Assembly: GCA_025738555.1 (NCBI GenBank)
Contig: JAOVFP010000010.1
Location: forward strand, 3,224,001-3,288,000
From: Cyathus striatus
Lineage: Eukaryota > Basidiomycota > Agaricomycetes > Agaricales > Nidulariaceae
DNA length: 64,000 bases
Direction of reading: 5' to 3'
Under the pieces are notes generated by a model. The model was not told the origin of the DNA and did not search any database. It was given only the letters and a program-made list of their open reading frames with translations. A program made the translations under genes and the position numbers. This document shows positions 33,561 to 44,535 of this stretch, in pieces (position 1 is the stretch's first letter; each line of letters opens with the position of its first letter).

Positions 33561-36500
33561 ATGCCTCCAAAGAGACAAGGCTCCCCTACATCTAAAACTA
33601 ACCAAAAGCATTCACAATGCTTATCAGCTACAAGATCATCAAGCACAACTGCCAAATTCCATCCTGCCCAATTCCATCCTGCTGTTCAGTCTCAATTGGC
33701 TGCACATGATAGAGCTGCAGATAGTTCTGATGTATCAGCAAAACAGAATCAAGGCTTTAGTTCAAATAGTGGTACTTCACATGCCACATCACTGACAGTT
33801 GTGAATAGCAATAGCAAGAGAAAATTCCAGAAGGAGTCACAGAGACATCACAAAGCTGATCATACTATAAATGAAGAAATAATAATACAAAATGAAGAGC
33901 AGTTATCTCTACCAAATGAAATACCAGAATATAGTACTAATGAATCTATTCCAATTGAACAACCACCTGAACCTTTAAAATCATGAAAGCGTGATCAAAA
34001 AGTATCAGTAAGAATTTTTTTTTTATATTTATGGACTGTATGTATAATATTTACACAGGCAAAACTAAATGAATGGGTGAAATATCAAGATGAGTTTCTG
34101 GATAAGCTTCTTTGCCATGATGGCAAGGGCAACTATACTAGTGAGAATAAATGCTCAGACTGCAAAAAAGAAACTGGACATTATGAATGTCAAGATTGTT
34201 TTAATGGTTGTCTTTTGAGATGCAGAGAATGCATTATAAAGAGACATGAACATTTGCCACTTTATCGATTAGAGGTAAGAAATTAATTTTATAATACAAC
34301 TCAATTACAATTTAATATTGCTTAGAAATGGAATGATTTTTATTTTGAAAAAGATCACCTTAAGAACCTTGGACTCTGTATTTAGCTTGGACATGAGAGA
34401 GCACATTGTCTCAGACCAGATGATACTACTGTTGAGTTGGTAGTTGTTGATGTTACTGGAGTCCATCATGTTTTAGCTTCATATTGTGATTGCAAAACAG
34501 AACCTATCCCCCAATATATCCAGTGATTGCGTGCTAGCTGGTTTCCAGTAAGCTTTGTTTGACCAAGAACTGTATTCACATTTGAATGTCTTGATACATT
34601 TCATGAGCTTACACTACAAGCAAAAACAACTCTTTATGACTGGTATTATACTTTTTGCAGAAAAACTGACAAGTGCAGATTTGAAAATGAAAAGGTGAGT
34701 ATTAATTGTAATAAAATATTAAAACTAACAGTTTTAAAATTATAGAACTGTTACAATAAATTTTTATATGTTATGTGAATTTGGAGAATTTTATTCATGT
34801 GTAAATGTGGTGGTAGAAGTCAACATACAGAAGGGATAGCAGGTACAAATAAAGGTGATTTGACAGTTGAATGTCCAGCATGCCCTCATCTAGATAAAAA
34901 TCTTCTGGAAGATTGGGAAAAATAAGGAGATTTAAGTTTTCTGTATATATTATACTTGACTGTTGATGCCAATTTCAAACTGAGCTGCAAAGAGTGTGGT
35001 ATCAAGGATGTAGAGCTCATGCCTGGTTGGGGTCCTTATGTCAAAGAACAAAATTATCAAACACATCTTAAAAAGCAGATTGAAAATCCTGAGGTATGAT
35101 AGATAATATATTATTATAATTTATTAATAATATGATAGATTAATACTTGTGATTCACAACATGATGCAATTTTACAAGCTGGCATATGGCCAGCTCCAGA
35201 ACATTCTGTGACTGGAACAGCTCTTGTTATATGTACTAGGCATACTCTAATTTGCCGTAATGGTGCAGGTGATTTACAAAAAGGTGAAAGGCAAGTAAAC
35301 ATTTATTCAGTACTTTACACTCCCCCCCCCCTTCACCATGAATTCACATGAAATTCACCTAAAATTCACATATTCACATGAAATTCACGTGAAAATCACA
35401 TGAAAATCACCTATTTAATATAAATTCACATGAAATTCACATGAAATTACATGAACTTCATGTGATTTTAAATATTTTCCAAAAAGCATAGGTTCATGAA
35501 CTTTCATGTATTTTAGGTGAAATTTAGGTGAAAATACAGTGAAATTCATATTAAAAATTGGAGGTCATTACACTACTGAGTGTGATACCCAGGGCTAAGT
35601 GTGACACCCAGAGCTGAGTGTGACACCTAGAGCTGAGTGTGACACCCAGGGCTAAGTGTGACACCAAGGGCTGAGTGTGACACTAAGGGCTAAGTGTGAC
35701 ACTGAGGACTGAGTGTGACACCTAGGGCTAAGTATGACACTCAGGACTAAGTGTGACACCAAGGGCTGAGTGTGACACTGAGGCTGAGAGTGACACCTAG
35801 GGCTGAGAGTGACACCCAGGGCTGAGTGTGACACCTAGGGCTGAGTGCAGTCATCAAACTTGTCACACATGTGTGAAAGTGTGACATATTGGAAAATGTT
35901 GGAAAAAGCGTGACATGTGTGACATGCGTGGGAAAAAAATGTGACATATTGGAAACTGTTGGGGAAAAAAGTGTGACATGTGTGACAAACGTGGGAAAAG
36001 GTGTGACGTGCGTGACAAGCGTGGGAAAAGTCGGAAAGTGCGGCAAATGTGATGATTATGGTATGTGACACTTTTCCAAATATGTCACATTTTCCCACGC
36101 ATGTCACACATGTCACGCTTTTTCCAACATTTTCCAATATGTCACACTTTCACACATGTGTGACAAGTTTGATGACTGCACTCAGCCCTAGGTGTCACTC
36201 TCAGCCCTCAGTGTCACTCTCAGCCCTCAGTGTCACACTCAGCCTTCGGTGTTACACTTAGCCCTCAGTGTCACACTTAGCCCTAGGTGTCACACTCAGC
36301 CCTCAGTGTCACACTTAGCCCTGGGTGTCACACTCAGCCCTGGGTGTCACACTCAGCCCTGGGTGTCACACTCAGCCCTGGGTGTCACACTCAGCCCTGG
36401 GTGTCACACTCAACATGCAGTATTACTCTCTACTCTTGTATAAGCTTCACATGAACTTCACTGAGTGACATGAATATCAGGTGAAAAATTCATGTGAATT

Positions 36501-38160
36501 TTCACTTCATCTTCACATGAAATTCATGTCACTTAGTGAAGTTCCAGTGAAATTCATGCAAAATTCACATGAAATTATTAGCAGTGTTCTCACTGAAATT
36601 CAACAAAAATAATGCAAAAAGTTCACCTGAAATTCACATGAAGTTCACATGAAATTCACCCATTCATGTGAAATTCATGTGAAATTCACGTGAAAGGGGG
36701 GGGGGAGCGTAAAGAGCTCCATTTATTGAACATCATCTTATATTTATTAGTATAATAGATATTGCAATATTGATTATATTATACTTTCAACACTTATTAG
36801 TATTTCACTCACTTGGATTGTGATTACCTATAATATTGGATGTCAATAGTCTAAAAATCTGAAGAAGCAAATTGAAATATAACCTGAATCTATAAGAGTT
36901 TCTTCTGATATGCATATTGATGTTGCAGTTCCTTCTTGGCATATCAATGGCCATGGTAGTTCTTGTAGGAGTAACTTTGCTTTGGCACATTTACTTGGAG
37001 CTGGTTAAACATGTGAAGAGGAGGTTCTAGATATTTACTCAAGATTGAAGTTTCAAATCTCAAAGAAATTCCCATATCGGGAGATCTTGCAAATCTTCAA
37101 GATAAAAGAATTGCTCTTGCCACCAAAATTTTGAAATGGCAAGAAGTTCAGTTAACATATATGCTTGAGATAAGAAATTTAATACCTTCTAACTTGGAAT
37201 CAAATTCAGATAGGATGGCAGTTGAAATTGAGTTAGTTGCTTTAAACCTTCCTTCAGGACTTTCAGTACAGTTACAAACTGGCACAGGCTAGTAATGCAT
37301 TAGCTAATATTTGGCATTATCTTCGCATCATTTCAACAGTAAAGATATTCAAATGATTAAATACATGTGGCACAGGAAATGAATCAAATACTCATATGAG
37401 AAAATTGAAAACAAGTTTTAAAAACAAAACACAGCTTCATGCAGATAGCTATAAAAGAGCACGAGCAGCAGTAGCTTTACTTGACCCCAATAGAAATTAG
37501 CAGTCAAATTTACTTGAATTGAAAAATAAGGATATACAAGGACCAGGACAAGATCCAGATGATATATCAAGTAGTGGGCAATTTGAGATGTCATGGATTT
37601 GGCTAGTATTCAATAATTCATCAGGGGAGAATGTAGGAAATCGTAGTCTAAAGCTAGAATGGGCAAAAGCTTGTGCACAAAGAGATAGATGGAAAGAGGA
37701 AGTAGTTATTCTATGAGAGGAAATGCAATGAGTTATTGCATACTTTGAATGGAAAGAAAAATGGTGGACAAGTATATCTGATACAAGAGAATATAAAAGT
37801 AATGTGAAATCAGATATTAAGCAAGGTGTTAAGGCCTATGCACTCAAACAAGCATCAATTTGTAAAATATTTGCACAGCACTTTGCAAAAAAGTGGTATC
37901 CTGTGGTTGCAAGTGACAGTTATACTCCAATTTGGGCTGAAAACTATAATATGTTAATTTCTGATATATTAACTGATGAAGAAAGTGATGATAATAGTGA
38001 TGATAGTGATGGTAGTGATGGTAGCAATGGTAGTGATGGTAGTGATGATAGTGATGATAGTGATAGTAGTGATAATAGTGAGATTGGGATTGGGAGTGAT
38101 AAAGAGGAATATTGGCAGGATGATGCAAATGAAAATACTGGTAACAATATGAATCATTAA
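33561..38160 (+). pseudogene. KDZ transposase C, CxC2 class, split by a fold-back element
   Basis: Exon 1 (from ATG 33561, MPPKRQGSPTSK) encodes a low-complexity N-terminus. Exon 2 (about 34,060-34,275) and the start of exon 3 form the CxC2 zinc cluster (CSDCKKETGHYECQDC; CRECIIKRH). Exon 3 has ASYCDCK and TFECLDTFHELTLQAK..LYDWYYTF, as in KDZ proteins. Later exons hold CPACP, TVDANFKL (first catalytic Asp), TRHTLICRNGAGDLQKGER, then after the insertion VPSWHINGHGSSC..AHLLGAG-TCEEE and the C-terminal LEWAKACAQRDRWKEEV, WWTS and an Asp/Ser-rich tail to TAA 38160. Length and order fit a complete gene. The fold-back at 35308-36719 and at least six in-frame stops, the first a TGA near 33,985, inactivate it. 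Confidence 0.85.
35308..36719. mobile_element. Giant fold-back element, copy 2 (1412 bp, inverted relative to copy 1)
   Basis: Ends: CAGTACTTTACACTCCCC and, reverse-complemented, GAGCTCTTTACGCTCCCC, with an 8-bp duplication CATTTATT (35300-35307, 36720-36727). It is nearly identical to the reverse complement of 16460-17930; the 59-bp length difference lies mainly in the number of 19-bp arm repeats. It splits the KDZ gene C just after the GERQVN codons. Confidence 0.93.
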
Positions 38161-38279
38161 CAGTAAGTTATTATTATTTTAAGAAACTGACATTTAATGA
38201 TAGTCATGACAGTTAATTACCAGTGTTGCTTATATATTTATAGCTACATGAATAAATAGTTAGTCATAACTAACCTTTG

Positions 38280-39040
38280 ATAAAAGAATAAGAGTTGCTC
38301 AGTGAGTATTAACAATCACCTAAACACTAGTATAAATGTAGTATACTTTAATAATACATACAATAGTAGTTCAAGTAGACAAAATTAATGATTGCTTATG
38401 ATAACCTAATAAATTTATAAAATGGTAATAATTGAGTAGAACAAATTAATAATTGTCTATGATTACTTAATACAATCATAAAATAATAATGATCAAATAG
38501 AACAAAAAAATGATTGTATATGATTACATAATACAATCATACAATGATAATAATTGAATTGAACAAATCAATAATTGTCTATGATCTCCTAATACATTCA
38601 TACAATGGTAGTAATCAAATAGAACAAATCAATGATTGTTTATGATTGCCTAATACAACTATACAATAATAATTGTCAATTAGAACAAATCAATGATTGT
38701 CTTTGATCACCTAATACATTCATATAATGGTAATAATCAAAATAGAACAAATTAATGATTGTCTATAATTGCTTAATACATTCATACAATGGTAATAATC
38801 AAATAGAACAAATCAATGATTGTATATAATTGCATAATACAATCATACAGTGGTAATAACCAAATAGAACATATAAATGATTGTCTATAATCACCTAATA
38901 CAACCATATAATAATAATGAAGTAGAAAAAATGATTGTCTATGATCATCTAATACAACAATACAATAGTAACATTCAATTGGAATCTCAATGATTGTTTA
39001 TGATCCCAATCATATAGTGGCAGGGCTTATATGATTGGGA
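38280..39040. repeat. Tandem array, 55-65 bp unit (aatgattgtctatgatcacctaata)
   Basis: At least ten degenerate units of caatgattgt(c/t)tatgatcacctaatacaatcatacaatggtaat. The array is cut by the solo LTR at 39046 and continues briefly after 39811. It lies directly 3' of transposase C. Confidence 0.85.
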
Positions 39041-39045
39041 CAATC

Positions 39046-39811
39046 TGTTACGTACCGATTCTCTTCCTGTTTAGAAGTGGTTGCGAAGACACCCGGAGGG
39101 TGTGGGAGAACTATAACGGAAACCCGAAGTGAGTACGGGTGCGGAAACGTAGAGCGGAAGTGCGGAAAGAACCGTGGCTTCAGCTTGTGTGCTGCGCCGC
39201 CTGGATATCCCCAGGGAATGGTTCGTATTTCGAGGAAGATGATATGTAACCAAGGAAGACGTTCCAGAGTATAAGAGAAGGCTTCGCCACTACACTAGGT
39301 AGTGGGAGAGAAACCCGAAGGAAAACCCGGAGCGGGTTTCGGAACTTAGAGTAGGAAGAAAGTGTACAGAGTTGATACGAATACTAAAGACTACCTATTA
39401 CATCTGGAAGACTACTTATACTAAGTAGGAACCTGTAGATACGAATGTAGAAGTATTATACAAAGGACAAGTCAAAGGAGTAAGTAGGAAATGAAGTCTT
39501 GGCAAAGCGGAGTAGGGGCGCAAATGACGCGCTCAGAATGAAGAATAAGGAACTAATCTACAAAGGCCATAATGAAACGTATAAGTAGGAATGGAAGGGA
39601 GGAGTAATAGAATGATGACGCGGTGAGGCCGTCATAAGAGAAAGTACGTATCCGGGATACCCGATAGAAAACCCGACGGGTTCCGGGTACGTTCCCGGGC
39701 GGGAACGTCGGGAATAGTAAACCCGAAGCGGGTACGTTCCGGGAACGGACCGGGTATGTTGGAAGGTCACGTGGGAACGTCGGCACGATGTATCCGGACA
39801 TGGATATAACA
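39046..39811. mobile_element. Solo LTR, copy 2 (766 bp, CpG-rich)
   Basis: TGTTACGTACCGATTC...GGATATAACA with a 5-bp duplication CAATC (39041-39045, 39812-39816). It is homologous to 18600-19355 but keeps most CpG sites, so it is the younger copy. Confidence 0.92.
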
Positions 39812-39829
39812 CAATCATATAACACTGCC

Positions 39830-40207
39830 ATTATATGATAAAAATGGCTAACACCCCTCTAATGTGCAGGAATATGCATGAAGTGCAGGAATATGTGTGG
39901 CACATGAGACACATGAGAATATGTGTGACAGATCCACTAGTAAGTAATCAGTAATAGCAATAAGCAAATGAGCACCAATGATCACCTTCTAATATTTATT
40001 AAATGATCACTTTTGAGTGCCCCCATTCTATGCTAATATTATCCCTTAGTAATCAACAATAATACATAAATGAGTGCCAATGATCACCACTCCATTACAT
40101 TTACTGAATATGCCTTATAAAAATGGCACTCTTTTCTTGGTGGATATTTAGAATTACTAGCACTCCAATTTCCTGAGCAATTTGTGATCAAATTGGCTGA
40201 CACTTAT
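39830..40207. repeat. Array remnant and GTGTCAGCCAAT-type terminus
   Basis: gtgcaggaatatg(c/t) repeats and gagcaccaatgatcacc units lead to a terminus reading gatcaaattggctgacacttatg at about 40,185-40,207. It matches the right end of the fold-back at 6798-10519 (gatcatattggctgacactcatg). This may be the 3' end of the CxC2 element; I found no matching left end. Confidence 0.6.
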
Positions 40208-42033
40208 GATTTTTAGTCCCATTTCTTTGTTTTTTCACTGTTTTTAGAATGCTTTACATCTCAAAGGCAATCTCTCAGTGCTTTAAAGGAGATGCACACT
40301 CTTATATTAAAGGGACCTTACACTCCATACTCAACATGGAGAAAAAGTCCATTTCTCCAGACACAAAGGACTAGGTGGTTGTGCATGTTCTTTTTCTTTT
40401 TTTCTTGTTGTATTCTCAAGTAATGAAATGGTAGAATGAGCATGCACTGTGGCAGGAATCAGAGAGAGGCCAAACACATTACCATGCATAGTTTGGACAG
40501 CAGCAGCACAGGAGTCAAAACATTTCATATATATGGCCCCAGAAGTGGCACATTGTTCAAGACTGGAGGATGGAAGCTATACAATGTAAAAAATGACAGT
40601 TATGAGCTTTAGATAGTATTCTCATACTTAACATATACCCTTTTCTTAATACCAAATATGTCATATGTTTTTTTTAGCAATTTTATGTTTCCCACTGTGT
40701 CCTGCTGTAAGCCAAGCACTCAAAAAATGCATATAGTAACTTATATTCCCTATTTGGGTTGTTCTAAATGCATATAATGTTATCTCTTGTATATTCACAT
40801 GATACTGTACATATCTAAACTAATTATAGTATACAACTGTTGTATCTCATTTACTCAAATATGGTACCCCTGATGGCCAACATGCAGTACCACTGTGGAA
40901 CATTATTCCACATGGCCACTATCTGCTGCCAGCTGTGCTTACATGCCCCTAATATGCTCTCAGTTTGTACTACACATGATCTATTTTAAATGATGAATCC
41001 AACATACTGGTCCATTGATAACACAGAAATATAACATGTGCTAGAAGTTGATTCAATGTTGTTGAATCATTGAAATTGGTTGGAAACCTAATGTAAGTAC
41101 CTGCACACAATCCATTCAGAACACCACAGTCCACCAGTCCTTATCACTGCTGGCCACTAACTATTTTGTGGTTGGCAAAATCCATACAAAATCAATGTCA
41201 ATAACTATAAATATTGAGAAAACATTTTCACAGCTGCAAAACTATGGAAACCTGAAGCACTATGCTCAGAAGCATTAAAATATTTTGTGCTCCAAGCAGC
41301 TGCTGCTCAGCAGATTGCTTGTGCCTTCACTTAGATATCTGTGCTCTGGTAATGAAATTCAGTAGCAACTTGCCTCAGTAAGGTTTTTTACTAGGTGATT
41401 ATGTAAGCATGGTCACGAACATCATTTCTACAAAGGAAACAACACTTGTGACCTGAGTGATAGACTGCACCTTGGCCTTCTTTTTTAAAGTCAGGTTTAG
41501 CATCCTCTGGAGTAAGCTGTCTTGACCTTCTCATAGTTATTCATGTAAGTAATACCTCAGACAAGGGTAAATTGGATCATTGTAAATAGTACAACCCAAT
41601 ATACATAACAATTAGAATATTTATTTAAATATATTAAGTGTCTGATTTTTTAGCAAATTTTGAATATGCACAACAATAGAATAATTGTCTGATCCATGCA
41701 AGATACTTATAATAAGATCCATGGTCCCATCCATTCTAAGCCAATCTGAAAATTTTCAGAGGCTCGGTTCATGTCACATATTTAAATTCAGTATGAAACA
41801 ATTGGAACAATAGACAGAATTATTACTTGTTTTAAAGTTTGCTAATGCACCTGACACTTTACATACTTTACAGCATATTCTAATTATTAAGGAAATCAGA
41901 GTGTACCATATTTACACTATCCTGATTTAGGCCTGTCTGAGGTGTAAATAGCTATACAGTTGCATGCAAAAAGAATGAGCATGCCTACTTTTCAAAAGTA
42001 GTAAGTAATCTTCTCTAAAATCTCACATACTTG
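40208..42033. other. Spacer with an exon-like fragment
   Basis: On the minus strand about 41,410-41,550 reads MRRSRQLTPEDAKPDFKKEG and then GHKCCFLCRNDVRDHAYI, which looks like a cysteine-containing coding exon, but I recognise no family. A minus-strand frame at 40,331-40,528 is also open, without recognisable motifs. The remainder is AT-rich spacer. Confidence 0.35.
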
Positions 42034-42336
42034 GAGCTCTTTACGCTTACCCGGGCGTTCAGTACGGATCCGTACGGAATCCGTACAGATCCGTGCGGAT
42101 TACGCAGAATCCGTATGGAATATGGGAGGTCGAGAATTGGCTGAGGTATTAGTATAATGAAGGAAATATTCCGTACAGAATTCTTACGGATTCCGCACAG
42201 ATTTATACAGAATGGAAAATTCCGTGCGGATTACGCGGAATTCCGTAACAAAGACTTCCTCAGAATCTGTGCGGACTTTTATTAGTATTTATTATACATT
42301 TATTGTAATATTAATAAAACAAATTGCATCGGATAT

Positions 42337-42403
42337 GTTTCGAACCCAAGTCTACGCTATGGCTTAGTCATCGAATATATAGCGCGCTTAACTAACTGAG
42401 CCA
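42337..42403 (-). promoter_or_regulatory. Intact tRNA-like box A/box B module
   Basis: On the minus strand TGGCTCAGTTAG (42392-42403) matches box A except for one base, and GGTTCGAAAC (42337-42346) matches box B. The spacing of 45 bp fits a Pol III type 2 promoter. I could not fold a convincing cloverleaf, so a tRNA-derived SINE or promoter module is more likely than a tRNA. Confidence 0.65.
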
Positions 42404-42439
42404 GTGTGTCATTGACGCCATAACATAGCCACCAACAAC

Positions 42440-43910
42440 GTAACGCTCGTTGTCTTCTCTGTCACCGGTCGTCGGTAACCGATAACCGGTGACGCGTCAC
42501 CACTGTCGTCGCTCTTCGTTCCCACTGTCAACACTCCCCCACCTCTTCGCTCTTCCCCTCCTCTTCGCTCTTCCCACCTCAACATTTCCCCCGCCTCAAC
42601 ATTTCCCCCGCCTCAACATTTCCCTCGCCTCAACGTGTCCCTCGCCTCAACGTTTCCCTCGCCTCAACGTGTCCCTCACCTCAATGTGTCCCTCGCCTCA
42701 ACGTTTCCCTTGCCTCAACATGTCCCTTGCCTCAACGTGTCCCCCGCCTCAGCGTCACCCTCAAGACTGATGCCACGTCGCCTGTCACCAGGTACGCCCC
42801 TTCCTCCACTCGCTTCGCCATCCCCTGCTATCTGACCTTCCCACAGCGTCGTCTACGGTCTTGTAGATGCCCTAGCTCTCGCTCGACGGCCATCACCAGG
42901 CTCTCTCATCTCAACCACCACCCGCGCCGCCGCCCCTTCATGCTGCTGCGTCAAAACAACGACGCAAGCTCTTCCCACCTCAACGTTTCCCCGGCCTCAA
43001 CGTGCAACACCACATCGTCCCGCCCCCCACCTCCCCTGCATCGCGACCACACACCCCTCCCTCCTCCCACCTCCCCCCCCTGCAGCATGGTGGCGGTGAT
43101 GCCACGTCCTTCGGACCCCTCCAGCCCCTTCTCCCTGCGTCATGGGGATGGCGGCACCACGGCAAGGACGGTGTCGACACCACCGTTGCCCACGTCACTC
43201 AGCCCCCCCTCCTGTCTTCTCTCCTCCCCCCGTTTCCCCCCCTTTCGTCTGTGGTGGGGTTCGCTAACCGACCGTGCTGCAGCGTCAGAAGATGGCGACG
43301 CCGCTAGCATGAACGGCGTCGGCGTCGGCGTCGTGTTGTCCAGCTCTTCCTCCCTCCTCCCTCCTCGCGCTACACCACCCCCCCTACGCATAGGCGTATC
43401 ATCGACGTACGCTTATGTGTGTGCGTTGACGTGGCATCTGCACCTCTTCCACCCTCGCCCCCTCGCCCCCCCCCCTCGCAAGCACAGGCGCATAGGCCTG
43501 TCGACATGGCATCCGAGCCCCCTCCACTCCCACCTTCACCCCTCCCTCCTCGCTCCTCCTTCCGCAAGCCCAGGCCACGCCCTACGCATAACGTGCGCCT
43601 ATATGCGTGCATCGACGTGGCATCACTACTTCCACCCTTGCCTCGCCTCGCCTCGCCTCTGCTCTCCCCCTCCCCCTCCGCCTTCTGCAAGCCAAGGCCA
43701 TGCCTATGTATAGGTGCAGCATCGACATACACGCATCAACGTGGCATATGTGCCATGGCTTCCCCACCCCCTCCACCATCGCCTCGCTTCGCCGTCACTC
43801 TCCCCCTCCCACTCCTCCTTCCGCACGCCAGGGCCACACCTTATGCATAGGTGTACTGTCGACTCGCGTGTGTTGATACTGCCAACGTACGCAATGATGG
43901 GATAGGAGGG
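42440..43910. repeat. CpG-rich leader with cctcaacgtgtccctcg minisatellite
   Basis: The tract is G/C-rich and unmutated at CpG. 42,580-42,770 is an array of 15-16 bp units (cctcaacgt(g/t)tccct). 43,390-43,860 has repeats around gcataggcgt..cgacgtggcatc and cctcgcc. Open frames of up to 328 codons on both strands are Pro/Ser/Arg-rich and change with frame, as expected from GC-rich repeats, so I do not call a protein. Confidence 0.65.
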
Positions 43911-44535
43911 AATGGTTAAGAATAGGGTGATGAGCGATGGGTGGCAATACGAGTGAGGGGGGTAGGAAGAGTGGGTTAAGAAGATAAGGGAGAAGTGCTT
44001 AGTGTATTATAGTATATGTTAGAATACAGCACACATGTACATTTTAGATACACAAATATATAATTTTCTGAACATAAAATCCATTCCAAAGTAAGAACAC
44101 AAAAAAGTGTTAGCAATGAGGCGAGAATTGATTGATGCAGGGAGGCAAGAATTGATTGATGTAATGGAGTGAGAATTTATTGGTTCAATGGGGCAAGAAT
44201 TGATTGATGCAATGAGACGAGAATAGATTGGTGCAATGAGGTGATCTCACATTAAGTTCCTTGTGATCACTTACACTATTCTCTCATACCCTTTCCTTAA
44301 ATTATAAACATTGTGATCGTCACACAGACAGGATTAAAAATAGATGATGTGAACATTCACTTACTTTTATAGATAAGCTGTGAAGTCACACAGACAGGAT
44401 TAAAAATAAACAGTGTGAATCTTGCCTTTAGGTCTGTGCACACCTCATGCCCCTTTCTTATCTGAACCACCATCAGTTACACATCCCTACACATCCACCC
44501 ATACCAACACTTAACATTTGTCACCACTACATACC
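43911..44535. repeat. Short tandem repeats upstream of the B accessory gene
   Basis: gaggcgagaattgattgatgcaat units recur five times (44,117-44,245), then two copies of cacacagacaggattaaaaat (44,320 and 44,386). The promoter of the accessory gene should lie here. Confidence 0.6.

Noticed and set aside
37969..38157. Asp/Ser repeat as a separate small protein
   Set aside because: It is in frame with, and the natural acidic tail of, transposase C.
38280..39040. CRISPR-like array
   Set aside because: Units are degenerate and contiguous, without constant repeat and variable spacer of fixed size; the context is eukaryotic.
42337..42403. Functional tRNA gene
   Set aside because: Boxes A and B are good, but acceptor and anticodon stems do not pair.
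42727..43713. 328-codon ORF and its neighbours
   Set aside because: The GC-rich tract is open in several frames and strands; products are Pro/Ser/Arg-rich without motifs and overlap an array of 15-16 bp units.
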